DNA from: Mediterranea massiliensis
GTDB lineage: Bacteria > Bacteroidota > Bacteroidia > Bacteroidales > Bacteroidaceae
Reading direction: 5' to 3'
DNA: 64,000 nucleotides
Assembly (NCBI RefSeq): GCF_900128475.1
Contig: NZ_LT635835.1
Location: 3,422 to 67,421 of the forward strand
Made by a program: the position numbers and the translations under genes
Shown: positions 8,665 to 17,356 of the stretch, piece after piece
How the letters are laid out: every line of letters begins with the position of its first letter
Position numbering within the stretch: the stretch's first letter is position 1
Notes under the pieces: model-generated
Databases searched by the model: none
Seen by the model: only the letters and a program-made list of their open reading frames with translations
What the model was told of the DNA's origin: nothing

Positions 8665-9219
8665 ATGAAGACGAAGTTAAAATACCCGATATTCAGTTTT
8701 TCCACCAAAGGCAACATGATATACGTGTTCCGCACGGAGAAATTGTACACAACGACCAATACCGAGTTGTTAAAGAAGCGGAAAAGCTATATCGTAGTGG
8801 ATGCAACGGGGACGAAATATGTTGAAACGGGGGCGCATAAAGTGAAATGGCAAGGGATATTCGGGTATTTTACCGGAATGCAGGGGCGTGTGATTTCCAT
8901 TGAATACGAGTACAAGGACAACCCCGAACCGTTCCCGCTGCAAAAGCTGCAAGAACTGATAACGGAGCGATACCCCAAGACACGGTGGTTCAAGGAAGAA
9001 TGCTGGGAAAGCGTGGACGAGTTCCGGCAGGCGATTTTCGCCTGCAAGACCTTTGAGGAAGTGGCGGACATACTGATGCCACGACCGCAGACAGCAGGTG
9101 AACGCATAAAAAAATGGTTTCATCCCACCCGGAAAGAACTCAAATTCAGGATAGGCTTCATCGTATTTCTCATCCTGTACCTGTTGGCGTGTTACTGGAT
9201 ATTTGGCTTGGAATCGTAA
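8665..9219 (+). CDS. Tail-anchored membrane protein
   Basis: 184 residues, beginning 13 bp after site 11. A soluble domain of about 155 residues carries a single C-terminal hydrophobic helix (about 160-180, FIVFLILYLLACYWIF). It would therefore be anchored in the inner membrane with its N-terminal domain in the cytoplasm. GC content is noticeably higher than in the preceding genes, suggesting a different source genome. No family recognised. Confidence 0.7.
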   Translation: MKTKLKYPIFSFSTKGNMIYVFRTEKLYTTTNTELLKKRKSYIVVDATGTKYVETGAHKVKWQGIFGYFTGMQGRVISIEYEYKDNPEPFPLQKLQELITERYPKTRWFKEECWESVDEFRQAIFACKTFEEVADILMPRPQTAGERIKKWFHPTRKELKFRIGFIVFLILYLLACYWIFGLES

Positions 9220-9258
9220 AAACAAGGAGGGAAAAGGATACATCATTATTTATTAAGC

Positions 9259-9777
9259 ATGATGAAATTATTGGAGATATATTACAATATAAATTATTAC
9301 TGCACTTATAAGCTGCTGTTCATCCTTTGTTGGAGGATGCTAAACCCTTTGTATTGGCTAAGCCTCTTGAAATGGGACAACCGCTACATAAAATGGTTAG
9401 TTTCGATTGGTAAAAAAACAGAAGAAGCCGGAATGGATAAAGGCATCTATCTTCCTTACAGCAGTAGGGCACTTATCACCCCATTCATCATCATCTGTTG
9501 GATATTCAGTCTTGCCTGCCTTGCCTGCACCAAAATACTAAGGGTACAATTAGTGCGTATTATTTTGGAAAACGGCATCATTTTTTATTCATTGCTCGTA
9601 GTCTTCATGATATGCGGATATTATATCAATGAAATATTCTTATTCAAGAACGACAAATACAAGAAGTATTTCATCAAGTTCGAAAAGGAGAAAAAGTATC
9701 TGCTCTATTACGGCATCTATGTCGTTTCTCTGATTGTCCAGTTGGCGACTTTTTATCTGTTGCTTAACAGCGCATGA
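9259..9777 (+). CDS. Small integral membrane protein
   Basis: 172 residues with hydrophobic helices near 73-92, 103-125 and 148-168 and a possible N-terminal one. No hairpin site separates it from the previous gene (39 bp gap), so the two may have arrived as one two-gene cassette. No domain recognised; inner membrane location predicted. Confidence 0.65.
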   Translation: MMKLLEIYYNINYYCTYKLLFILCWRMLNPLYWLSLLKWDNRYIKWLVSIGKKTEEAGMDKGIYLPYSSRALITPFIIICWIFSLACLACTKILRVQLVRIILENGIIFYSLLVVFMICGYYINEIFLFKNDKYKKYFIKFEKEKKYLLYYGIYVVSLIVQLATFYLLLNSA

Positions 9778-9821
9778 GGCGATGGCGAGATAACGCTTGT
9801 ATCAGACTGAAACATAACCCA

Positions 9822-9862
9822 TAACGCAGGATAAGGTCGAACTGTTTCCTGCTGAATCATTG
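9822..9862 (+). repeat. Degenerate cassette-boundary site 12
   Basis: Related to site 2 (GCAGGATAA ... TTTCCTGC), but the right end reads TCATTG rather than CCATTA and the inner arms pair poorly. A fragment GAGATAACGC just upstream (9786-9796) may be the remains of another copy. Confidence 0.5.
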
Positions 9863-9871
9863 GCAACCAAA

Positions 9872-10291
9872 ATGGAGAATATGACTGTCCGATTGAAACG
9901 ACATAAAGGATTGGTAAAGACAATAGCCGTTATAGCTGCCCTTGTGCTGTCGGGGTGGCTATATCATGAGCTTCATCCGACCATTATCTTCCATACTCCA
10001 CAAGAGAGCAAGTATTTGGGAAAAATAGTTTGTACGGCAGATGGGGATTTGGAGAAACTGTATATCGAAAATCATACTGTCCGCTACAGGTTGCCCTACC
10101 TTTGGAGTTGGAAAGAGGAGGACGAGGTGGCTGTTTTCATAGATAACTACGGCGATGTCATCCGCAAAGAGGATTTGGACTTTTGGAAGTTGGATATTTA
10201 TTTAGATGAAGATAATTGCTACCAGAGCCACAGCAAGACGGAATACTGTTGGGGCTTATGGCATGTCCTACAATCAAAGACTGATAAATAA
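9872..10291 (+). CDS. Single-pass membrane protein
   Basis: 139 residues from the ATG at 9872; a TTG start at 9860 would lie in the degenerate site and is rejected. One N-terminal helix (about 15-32) follows a basic segment, giving a periplasmic C-terminal domain of about 105 residues with several Trp and Tyr. The first gene of a run of five short membrane-associated genes without intervening sites. Function unknown. Confidence 0.65.
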   Translation: MENMTVRLKRHKGLVKTIAVIAALVLSGWLYHELHPTIIFHTPQESKYLGKIVCTADGDLEKLYIENHTVRYRLPYLWSWKEEDEVAVFIDNYGDVIRKEDLDFWKLDIYLDEDNCYQSHSKTEYCWGLWHVLQSKTDK

Positions 10292-10297
10292 GTTGAT

Positions 10298-10873
10298 ATG
10301 TATGCTAAACCCAAGTTGCCCATGAAAAAGCGAACAATACTTATCCTGACCATCCTCGCAGCAGGGTTGCTGATGTGGAAATGGTTGGCTTGCGGGTACA
10401 ATCCTGACAAACCGACGGAGTTTTATCCGATTCTCACAAGACTGAACGATGGCATGAAACACGAAGCCTTTGTAGTAAGCAATGCACCCTGCGACACTTC
10501 CGAATTGCGCAAGATAGTGGAGAAATACGACATTGAAACATTGCCGCTGGACACTTTGGAGAAATACGAATCCATATCCCGAACCTATTACAAAGAAACA
10601 AAGTATATGACGAAGAATTTCAAGGAGGGAGAGGAATACGACCCGGAGTTCTCCACTTGGGACAACATCCAAGATTTCAGGAACCACATTGACGACATCC
10701 TAATGGAAACGCACCACTATTCGGTGGACACGAACCAGAAATACCACACGGTTTGGGTACATTGGGATTGGGACTACAAGAAAGGCAACAAATATGTGAA
10801 CCGCATCAAAGAACTTTTCCAGGATTGGAATTCTTTTGTCTGCGCCAAAAAGAAGCTGTACGGTATTGAATGA
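10298..10873 (+). CDS. Membrane-anchored or lipoprotein-like hypothetical protein
   Basis: 191 residues; an internal ATG at 10322 (MKKRTIL...) would give a more typical export signal and may be the true start. A hydrophobic segment ends at WLAC, a weak lipobox-like motif, so the protein is either a lipoprotein or N-terminally anchored. The rest is a soluble acidic domain with no motif I know. It starts 6 bp after the preceding stop, which suggests an operon. Confidence 0.65.
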   Translation: MYAKPKLPMKKRTILILTILAAGLLMWKWLACGYNPDKPTEFYPILTRLNDGMKHEAFVVSNAPCDTSELRKIVEKYDIETLPLDTLEKYESISRTYYKETKYMTKNFKEGEEYDPEFSTWDNIQDFRNHIDDILMETHHYSVDTNQKYHTVWVHWDWDYKKGNKYVNRIKELFQDWNSFVCAKKKLYGIE

Positions 10874-10874
10874 C

Positions 10875-11225
10875 ATGAAAATACTTGTCCCTGTCATATT
10901 GAATATAATCTGCTGTGCGGCATATTGCGTATGCCTCAATCAAATCAATGTATGCAAACCGATTGCGCACATGGACGTTTCGATAGGCATCCTCTTCCGG
11001 TTCAGCATTGCCGTTCTGTTCTTGACTTTGCTGGCGGGCATGTTCATCCTACGGCTTACCCGAAGAAAATTCCTGATAGCACTCCCGGTGATAATGCCTG
11101 TGTTGCTATGGAGCAATCATCTGGATATATTCCCTCATAGGGCATTCGTCTATATGGGATTGTCTATTGTAATTTATGGAATCTACCTATTCATTTGCGG
11201 GTATTTAACCAATCGGTATGGATAA
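10875..11225 (+). CDS. Four-helix membrane protein
   Basis: 116 residues from the ATG at 10875, one base after the preceding TGA; the reading from 10836 overlaps that gene and is less likely. Hydrophobic helices near 2-20, 36-60, 64-80 and 92-110 cover most of the protein. No family recognised. Confidence 0.65.
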   Translation: MKILVPVILNIICCAAYCVCLNQINVCKPIAHMDVSIGILFRFSIAVLFLTLLAGMFILRLTRRKFLIALPVIMPVLLWSNHLDIFPHRAFVYMGLSIVIYGIYLFICGYLTNRYG

Positions 11226-11319
11226 TTCATAAAATAATCCGGCCGTATGGTCAGTCTCTCCATTATTTTCCGTAATTTTAGACGGTGGATTAGGATTGCC
11301 AACTTGAAATACAAATTCA

Positions 11320-11793
11320 ATGAGAAAAGCCAATGTCATAAAGTTCACGATATACTTCTTGCTTTTCGCTGTTATTCTATACTTTGAATATTATGCGATA
11401 GAAATGCAAGGGGGAGAATGGATTGCCCATGACGACCGCAGACCTTTGGTAAGCATGATGGCACTAATTGGCATTTGTCCCATTTATATATTGTATGATA
11501 TAGCGATACGCAATACGTTGTGTCGGTTGTCCGCTCTTCTGCTGCAAGCTGTTTTTAACCTTTGGAGCCTATTATGGTTTAGCGCACTGCCGACACTTGG
11601 CACCTACGAAGCGGAATATGAACGCACAGGGGTACTGCCGGAGAATATGATACCGTCTGATGAAAACAACTTCTACTTTTGTTGGATTGTTGGCGCAATC
11701 ATCATGACTTATCTTACGGTGGTAATGATTATTTCTTATGCTATGAAACTGTATGCCGGTAGCAAACGACTTAATCACCCCAATAGTGATTAG
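11320..11793 (+). CDS. Four-helix membrane protein
   Basis: 157 residues, helices near 8-27, 43-62, 67-88 and 118-142, with a charged loop at 90-115. Preceded by a 94 bp gap in which I see no hairpin site. It may start a separate transcription unit, but no clear promoter is visible. Function unknown. Confidence 0.65.
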   Translation: MRKANVIKFTIYFLLFAVILYFEYYAIEMQGGEWIAHDDRRPLVSMMALIGICPIYILYDIAIRNTLCRLSALLLQAVFNLWSLLWFSALPTLGTYEAEYERTGVLPENMIPSDENNFYFCWIVGAIIMTYLTVVMIISYAMKLYAGSKRLNHPNSD

Positions 11794-11822
11794 TTGCCGC
11801 CGGATATTATAAATTGGAACGA

Positions 11823-12125
11823 ATGATTCATTGGCAAAAGATAGCAAGGACGATATGGGCGTTATGCTGCCTGTTGATGCTATGGGCAGGCATCAGTGAT
11901 TACTTGCAGTTCACGAGGCATCCGGAACTCTATCCCATAGGCGAAGGCTTCGGATGGATTTACGAATCCTCCTGCAATTACATCGTTTCCTGTTGGATAA
12001 TCGTCTGTTGGGCAGTTGTCGGTATAGGCATATCTGCTTTATATCGGATGAGATATAATACGGTCTGCCTTTGGGCACACATCATCCTGACCGCCCTGAC
12101 GATAATATATCGTTTTTTTCCATAA
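11823..12125 (+). CDS. Three-helix membrane protein
   Basis: 100 residues from the ATG at 11823 (a TTG three codons upstream is the alternative). Helices near 5-24, 48-68 and 75-95. It lies 29 bp after the previous gene and 12 bp before the next one, probably in one operon with both. Confidence 0.6.
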   Translation: MIHWQKIARTIWALCCLLMLWAGISDYLQFTRHPELYPIGEGFGWIYESSCNYIVSCWIIVCWAVVGIGISALYRMRYNTVCLWAHIILTALTIIYRFFP

Positions 12126-12137
12126 TGTAAAGCAAGC

Positions 12138-12542
12138 ATGAAAGCAATCAGACTGATAAAATTCTTCTTCGATGCAATGTATTATCAATTCTTCATATTC
12201 AACCGGGACAAATTTCGGTTGGAAAACCCGCATGAAAGAACTGTGATGCTATTTTGCGGACTATTATTTTTACCTGCAATAGTGTTGATTTATCCATTGG
12301 TCAAAGATAACTTCGATTATGATTTGCCGTTTATTTTCTTCATCCTAATCTATTGCATCATGTATCATTTCATGAGCAGGCATTACATCAAAAAGAAAAG
12401 GGGAATTGAAATAATGCGGGAAAAGCCATTGCTGTTTGGCAGTCAAAGGTTCTCCTGCATCATGTCCTGGGTGATTTATCCTCTTTGGGTCATATTGCTT
12501 TATTTCATCATAACGCATCGCCATTGGCTGAGAATTGTATAA
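12138..12542 (+). CDS. Three-helix membrane protein
   Basis: 134 residues, helices near 37-55, 62-80 and 107-125, basic loops. Last gene of the AT-rich array and followed by a decayed hairpin site. No family recognised. Together with the four genes before it, it makes a block composed only of membrane-associated proteins. Confidence 0.65.
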   Translation: MKAIRLIKFFFDAMYYQFFIFNRDKFRLENPHERTVMLFCGLLFLPAIVLIYPLVKDNFDYDLPFIFFILIYCIMYHFMSRHYIKKKRGIEIMREKPLLFGSQRFSCIMSWVIYPLWVILLYFIITHRHWLRIV

Positions 12543-12563
12543 CAGAGAATTCAGTAGTTGGCA

Positions 12564-12604
12564 GCAGAAGGACAGCATCTTACAATGCTCCTTTCAAAGT
12601 ATTG
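12564..12604 (+). repeat. Degenerate cassette-boundary site 13
   Basis: Relative of site 7: arms AGCAT/ATGCT and GAAGG/CTTTC are kept, but the TAAC end is lost and the right end reads ATTG. Marks the apparent right edge of the array. Confidence 0.5.
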
Positions 12605-12837
12605 CAGGGAATCGGATTTCGGGAAATACGAAAGGAATTGTGCAGTTGAAAGATTTAAGCCGCATGTTGAGAAGGCATCAACGGTACGGAGGGTATCGGT
12701 AGATTTCAATGCTGAATATCAGGCGATTTACACAAAGAGGCTTCATTTCCTTTGCTCTTTACTGAAGGTCTGAAAGCAGATTTCCGGTAAAAACCATATC
12801 CGTAAATCATCCTTCTTATAAGTTTTAACACAATAAA
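12605..12837. other. Intergenic, no convincing gene
   Basis: A 71-residue open frame crosses this stretch but starts in the decayed hairpin site, lacks a ribosome-binding sequence and has no recognisable content. I see nothing else here before the palindrome at 12838. Confidence 0.5.
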
Positions 12838-12880
12838 ACAGACCGGTCGGTTTGTTTTTGCAATCCTTTTGCTATATTTG
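12838..12880 (+). promoter_or_regulatory. Promoter with TetR-type operator-like palindrome
   Basis: GACCGGTC (12841-12848), set in a near-14-bp dyad, directly abuts a TTTG -33 element (12851). An 18 bp spacer leads to TATATTTG (12873-12880), a good Bacteroides promoter. The palindrome resembles operators of TetR-family repressors; no such repressor is encoded nearby. Confidence 0.6.
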
Positions 12881-12905
12881 CGCATATGAATTTAGTTTCG
12901 GCAAC

Positions 12906-13172
12906 ATGGATAAGATTCAGAAACAAAGAGGAAGCATCCTTCTGTACATGGAAGAAAAACATGATGCGTATTACATCCGGATAGAGCATCCGGGAATGGC
13001 CTGCTGTGTGTTCCGGGCAGGTCGGTCAGAATGTGTCGAATACCGGAAGACCCGAAAGCGAAGTACCGGCACTATTCCGATTGCAGGAGGAATCGTATGT
13101 GCGAACGGATATATCAAAATGCCTTTTATGATGGCTGCTGTCAAGAACAGCTACATCGAGGCTCTGGCATGA
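12906..13172 (+). CDS. Short hypothetical gene or gene remnant
   Basis: 88 residues from the ATG at 12906, 25 bp after the promoter -7 box. It is basic, has no membrane segment, and ends with KMPFMMAAVKNSYIEALA. I do not recognise it. The TetR-like palindrome ahead of it would fit a regulator gene, but the translated product has no helix-turn-helix that I can see, so this may be what is left after a deletion. Confidence 0.45.
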   Translation: MDKIQKQRGSILLYMEEKHDAYYIRIEHPGMACCVFRAGRSECVEYRKTRKRSTGTIPIAGGIVCANGYIKMPFMMAAVKNSYIEALA

Positions 13173-13269
13173 AAATCAAATTTTCGTAAAATCACGCCGG
13201 AAGATACAGAAATACTTCGTATGCGGAGGTGCTTCAACCCAATGGCGTTTCTACAAACAATATATATAT

Positions 13270-13692
13270 ATGAATAATACAACAAAAGTAAGAATAGTCT
13301 ATGAATGCAGCATCATTGGCATTGTTCTGCTGACATTCTTAAAAAGCATGTTCCCATACATGGATGCATGGTGGTATGTAGCCCTTATCGCTTCACTTAC
13401 AGGACTATGGTTCTCGTTGTCTTACCTGAAACGACATAATTACAGATGGGGGTTCAGCTACATAGAGAATCACTTGTACATTGACCTGTTATTGAAAGTA
13501 CAGAAATGGTTTCAGAACGCTACAATCACGGCCCTGCTGATACCTATATTCTTGACAGACCTCCTGTATAATCATTTTTGTTTTGTAGCATATATATTGC
13601 TTGTTGGCATGTTCTTAGGCGTGAAACTGGCTGTTTATACGGTAGAGTATGCCATATACAAAAGCAAGTTCATCGGCTGCAAGGAAAGGTAG
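13270..13692 (+). CDS. Integral membrane protein
   Basis: 140 residues with helices near 9-28, 33-52 and two between 90 and 128. The start follows a short TA repeat. No family recognised. It lies between the orphan promoter region and an immunity-like gene. GC is intermediate between the array and the later genes. Confidence 0.6.
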   Translation: MNNTTKVRIVYECSIIGIVLLTFLKSMFPYMDAWWYVALIASLTGLWFSLSYLKRHNYRWGFSYIENHLYIDLLLKVQKWFQNATITALLIPIFLTDLLYNHFCFVAYILLVGMFLGVKLAVYTVEYAIYKSKFIGCKER

Positions 13693-13756
13693 CCCCAACC
13701 GGTGTTCTTTTTCAAACCATAAAACTCATTCTCAAATAACACTTAAAACAAGAACA

Positions 13757-14224
13757 ATGAATCATATCAAGAAGCTGGCAATTGCTTTATTGGGAAGAAA
13801 AAGAGAATATGCGATAAAAGGCTTGGGAGTTTTTCATTCCAAAGTTTGCGATTGGTGGCCGAACGAGCGATGCGGCTGGTGGTGTACATTACAGTTGCCA
13901 TCATATTCGGCTGAAACAGTGATTTGGCTGGATGGAGACACTTCGGCTCCATTACCCCGGCAGATATTGGATTTACAGGTGTTGCTGGAAAACTGGAAAT
14001 CAGTGAATGAGCGAGTGGGAAGCCGCTTGCCTGATGAAAGCCGGTTGGCACATAAGGAAGAAATATATGCCTCGTGGCAAAACAGATTCTATCCTGAAGA
14101 AATCAAATTATCCGAGAAATACAACAATAGCTGGGAAATCACCTTCACCACATATGATTTGGATTATAGCTTCAGCTTTATATGGAAAAATAATACAATA
14201 CAGAATTTAATTTTAGATCATTAA
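13757..14224 (+). CDS. Possible immunity-type protein (small, Trp-rich)
   Basis: 155 residues from the ATG at 13757, preceded by an AAGAAC sequence; the longer frame from 13649 overlaps the previous gene and is rejected. The product is Trp-rich (WWPNERCGWWC early on, WEITFTTYD late) and looks like a compact alpha/beta protein of the DUF6985 kind, but this is a weak resemblance. No signal peptide. It stands alone with about 70 bp on each side. Confidence 0.6.
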   Translation: MNHIKKLAIALLGRKREYAIKGLGVFHSKVCDWWPNERCGWWCTLQLPSYSAETVIWLDGDTSAPLPRQILDLQVLLENWKSVNERVGSRLPDESRLAHKEEIYASWQNRFYPEEIKLSEKYNNSWEITFTTYDLDYSFSFIWKNNTIQNLILDH

Positions 14225-14295
14225 ATCAACAAAATGTGGCAGGCAGCATGGCTACTTAATAAAAGTCATTTATAAATTCCAATAAACTTTCTGAT

Positions 14296-14784
14296 ATGAC
14301 ACAGTTTGCAAATACCCCAGGCATACCTAAAGAAGATGCGGACAAGCTGTTCGCTGCTGGAGTTTCATTCCTAAGCAACAAGGCTTTTTCTTCCGCCTAT
14401 GTGTGCTTTGACCGTATTCCGGCCAAGGATTTTAAGCTACTGTACAACAAAGCCCTCTGCTGTTTCATGGTGGAATGGTACGATGAGTGCCACAGGCTGC
14501 TTTGTGAAGCCGAACGCCTTGTGCCCATGAATGTCGGCCACGGCACGGAAAGACTTCCTGAAGCCTTCCTCCGTTACCTCCATGACGAGGAGTCACCGTT
14601 CTGCCCCATGCCGCAAGGCACTCCCGAGCCGCTGGCATACACACGGATCTTGCGCCTGAAGGCGGAAGCCGCTTGCAAACAGCATCTGTACGGAGAACTT
14701 AAGGCCATTTCCTTCCGGCTGGGCGGGAAATACAAACATATTGAAACGTTAATCAATACTTCATGCAACAATGATGACCAATAA
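14296..14784 (+). CDS. TPR-like helical protein
   Basis: 162 residues, Cys-rich, with helix-turn-helix pairs of TPR type (FAAGVSFLSNKAFSSAYVCF, then LLYNKALCCFMVEWYDECHR). Likely a protein-protein interaction partner. Its 3' end overlaps the next gene by 14 bp, so the two are probably translated together. No catalytic motif seen. Confidence 0.65.
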   Translation: MTQFANTPGIPKEDADKLFAAGVSFLSNKAFSSAYVCFDRIPAKDFKLLYNKALCCFMVEWYDECHRLLCEAERLVPMNVGHGTERLPEAFLRYLHDEESPFCPMPQGTPEPLAYTRILRLKAEAACKQHLYGELKAISFRLGGKYKHIETLINTSCNNDDQ

Positions 14785-16345
14785 AGAAATCTACAATCTG
14801 CACACTTCCCATGATTCGGAACCTTCCGAATTATACGAAGCATACCAGGATGTCCCGCTTGACAGCCTGGACGAAAGCCGCAAGAACAATACCCCTCTGC
14901 ATACGGCCTGCCATTTTGCAGACATGACAGCCGTAGGTATCCTGCTGGACAGGGGCGCGGACCCCAATGTGAAAAACGATGACGGCGACACGCCGCTGTG
15001 CGTCATGGCGCGGCGCGGTCCCCGACCGGACGATGCCGACATTGCCGGCCTGCTCCTGTCCAAAGGGGCGAGAGTGCCCCGTTCCGGCAAAGACACGACC
15101 GCCCTCATCGAAGCCGTGCGCAACCGCAATTTCCAGATGGCCGATGCCCTTCTGACGACGGGGAACCGCATTGATTCTACAGACAGGAGCGGCAGAAACG
15201 TGCTGCACGTCATCTGCTTGTCTGCCGGACTTATTGCGGACGATATCAGGCGCACGGAAGGACGGATAGCAGATTTTTCCCAGCGGTGGTACTCGGACAA
15301 ATCCAAGCAGGAAGCGTATGCCGAACTGGAAAACCTGCGGGAATCGGACAGACAGTGCTGCCACACCGCAAAGCTCATTCTGGAAAGCGGACAGATAGAC
15401 CCTGAAGAAAAGGACAGCATCGGGAAAACCGCCTTTGACATAGCCGTGGAAAGCGGTGCGCGTAAAATCGGGGCATTGCTGTCGGGACAGGACCCCGAAA
15501 CGGACGGTCTGGCCGCCCTCGCCGGAGGGCTGGACATCTTCCAGGCATTATGGCACAATGACATGACAGCCCTGGATGCCCTGTTGCGTTCCGGAGTAGA
15601 TACCCAAAGCATCTGCGAGGATAAAAACATGACCGACTTCAAGGGCAAATCCCCGTTGGGTTGCGCCCTTGCATGGGAGAACTTCACCGCAGCGGAAATG
15701 CTGCTCAGAGGTGGTGCCGACCCGAATTTCGGGGATGCTGAAGAACGGACGGCCTTTGCCGTATGGATGAGCAACAGAGGACACGAGCACGAGGACAAGG
15801 AAGAATGTCTGCATTTCCTTCAATGCCTGACGGAATGTGGATGGGACCCGGAAAGCCCTGCCGACAAAGAGGGGAACACGGCCCTGTCCGTCGCCTGCCG
15901 CGGGGCAGGATATGATACGGGTATCTGGGCTGTACGTTATCTTGTGGAGAACGGGGCGGATGTAAATGCCGCCAACATGCAGGGACAGACCCCTGCGATG
16001 AATCTCTACGGGGGACGGTACTGGGACGGCAACATACCGCGTTTCGCGGCCATGCCGAGGTCATATCCATACGACGGGCGTTCCTGCACGGAACAGGATG
16101 CAGAGACACTTGAAATACTGCTTGAAGCCGGAGCGGACATCAACGCCAGGGACAAATGGGGCAATACCCTGCTGCATTACATCGCAGCCAGCTCGATGAG
16201 AGGCTCGAAGGAAGCCGCCGCCCTCGTGATGGACTTCGGTACCCCGGACGTGAACGCCGTGAACAATGAGGGGCTGACAGCCCTGGACATTGCGGCGAAG
16301 AAGAACGACGAATCCCTTGTGAAATTTTTATTGAAATACAGCTGA
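14771..16345 (+). CDS. Ankyrin-repeat protein
   Basis: 524 residues. Clear ankyrin repeats are spread over the whole length, e.g. NTPLHTACHFADMTAVGILL near residue 38, GKSPLGCALAWENFTAAEML near 295, GNTALSVACRGAG near 370 and GNTLLHYIAASS near 460, with longer insertions between them. Ankyrin repeats bind other proteins. It overlaps the upstream gene by 14 bp and is 7 bp from a second ankyrin gene. No signal peptide. In Bacteroidales such genes occur beside toxin/immunity loci; a binding or neutralising role is plausible but not shown. Confidence 0.85.
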   Translation: MMTNKEIYNLHTSHDSEPSELYEAYQDVPLDSLDESRKNNTPLHTACHFADMTAVGILLDRGADPNVKNDDGDTPLCVMARRGPRPDDADIAGLLLSKGARVPRSGKDTTALIEAVRNRNFQMADALLTTGNRIDSTDRSGRNVLHVICLSAGLIADDIRRTEGRIADFSQRWYSDKSKQEAYAELENLRESDRQCCHTAKLILESGQIDPEEKDSIGKTAFDIAVESGARKIGALLSGQDPETDGLAALAGGLDIFQALWHNDMTALDALLRSGVDTQSICEDKNMTDFKGKSPLGCALAWENFTAAEMLLRGGADPNFGDAEERTAFAVWMSNRGHEHEDKEECLHFLQCLTECGWDPESPADKEGNTALSVACRGAGYDTGIWAVRYLVENGADVNAANMQGQTPAMNLYGGRYWDGNIPRFAAMPRSYPYDGRSCTEQDAETLEILLEAGADINARDKWGNTLLHYIAASSMRGSKEAAALVMDFGTPDVNAVNNEGLTALDIAAKKNDESLVKFLLKYS

Positions 16346-16352
16346 GAATCGT

Positions 16353-17327
16353 ATGGACAACAACATGACATTTCTGAATGCCTGCCGGAACGGACAGAAA
16401 GGCATCGTGCTGATATTCCTGAAGAAAGGCGGCATCGACGTGAACAAGCGGGACGCCGAGGGCAATACGCCGCTGCATTACGCTTGTCTGAAAGGTTACA
16501 GGGACATCGTGAACCTGCTGCTTGACAGCGAGGCGGATGCGACCATCGCCAACAACCTGTCGGAAACACCCTTGCACGCCGCTTCCCGGAGCGGGAACAA
16601 GGAGATAATCGGGAAACTGTTACAATACGGAGCGGACATTGATGCAACGGACAGCGATGGCCGTACCCCGTTGATCCGTCTGCTTGACAACAGGCGTACA
16701 GACGCCGCCCTGTTCCTGATAGAACAGGGAGCGGACACGGAAATAGCCGACAACACGGGGCACAAGGCGATAGACTACGCCACTGCACAAGGATTGCGTA
16801 CAGTGGTGGAACGTCTGTCCGTAGAAAGCACGACCGATACACATGGCAACACACCGCTTCATCAGGCGGCTTTCAACGGCCAGTCGGAAATCGTCCGCTC
16901 GCTACTTTCTGCATACCCCGACATGATAGATACGGCGAACGACGTAGGGGAAACCCCGTTAATCATCGCCTGCATGAAAGGAAACCTTGCCGTTGCCAGG
17001 CTTCTGATCGGTGCCGGAGCTGATGTAAACAAGGCCCAATTGGACGGAAACAGCTCGCTACATTTTGCCGCATGGTCCGGGAACAAGTTTATCGGCAACG
17101 ACCTGATAGCAGCCCACGCACAGGCAGATGCGCAGAACGGGAACGGGGAAACGCCCCTAATCCTTGCCGCCAGAGAAGGGAACAACGAATTTGTCTCACT
17201 CCTTGTGGAGCATGGGGCGAACGTGAACCTTGCGGACAATCTCCAGCATACGGCATTGTATTATGCCAGTGAGCGGGGTTACAACGAAATAACGGAAATC
17301 CTGCTGACGGCAGGAGCCGAAGGATAG
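16353..17327 (+). CDS. Ankyrin-repeat protein, about nine tandem repeats
   Basis: 324 residues, almost entirely canonical 33-residue ankyrin repeats (GNTPLHYACLKGYRDIVNLL, then SETPLHAASRSGNKEIIGKL, and so on to QHTALYYASERGYNEITEIL). Repeats are more regular than in the preceding gene, so this is not a simple tandem copy of it. Cytoplasmic. Seven bases separate it from the upstream ankyrin gene and 29 from the next gene, implying a single operon. Confidence 0.88.
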   Translation: MDNNMTFLNACRNGQKGIVLIFLKKGGIDVNKRDAEGNTPLHYACLKGYRDIVNLLLDSEADATIANNLSETPLHAASRSGNKEIIGKLLQYGADIDATDSDGRTPLIRLLDNRRTDAALFLIEQGADTEIADNTGHKAIDYATAQGLRTVVERLSVESTTDTHGNTPLHQAAFNGQSEIVRSLLSAYPDMIDTANDVGETPLIIACMKGNLAVARLLIGAGADVNKAQLDGNSSLHFAAWSGNKFIGNDLIAAHAQADAQNGNGETPLILAAREGNNEFVSLLVEHGANVNLADNLQHTALYYASERGYNEITEILLTAGAEG

Positions 17328-17356
17328 AGTATCACATTTTTAATAATCAAGATGAT

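Noticed and set aside
655..9862. Canonical integron attC sites
   Set aside because: The TAAC and CCATTA ends do not fit RYYYAAC/GTTRRRY, and no integrase gene is in view. I call them cassette-boundary sites instead.
655..12604. CRISPR array
   Set aside because: Spacing between repeats is one gene, not 30-40 bp, and the repeats vary in the arms.
12558..12773. 71-residue frame after the array
   Set aside because: It begins in the decayed hairpin site and has no ribosome-binding sequence or recognisable content.
14791..16109. Long - strand reading frames opposite the ankyrin genes
   Set aside because: They are shadows: the opposite + strand frames have clear ankyrin repeats, and the - frames are rich in Ser, Pro and Arg.
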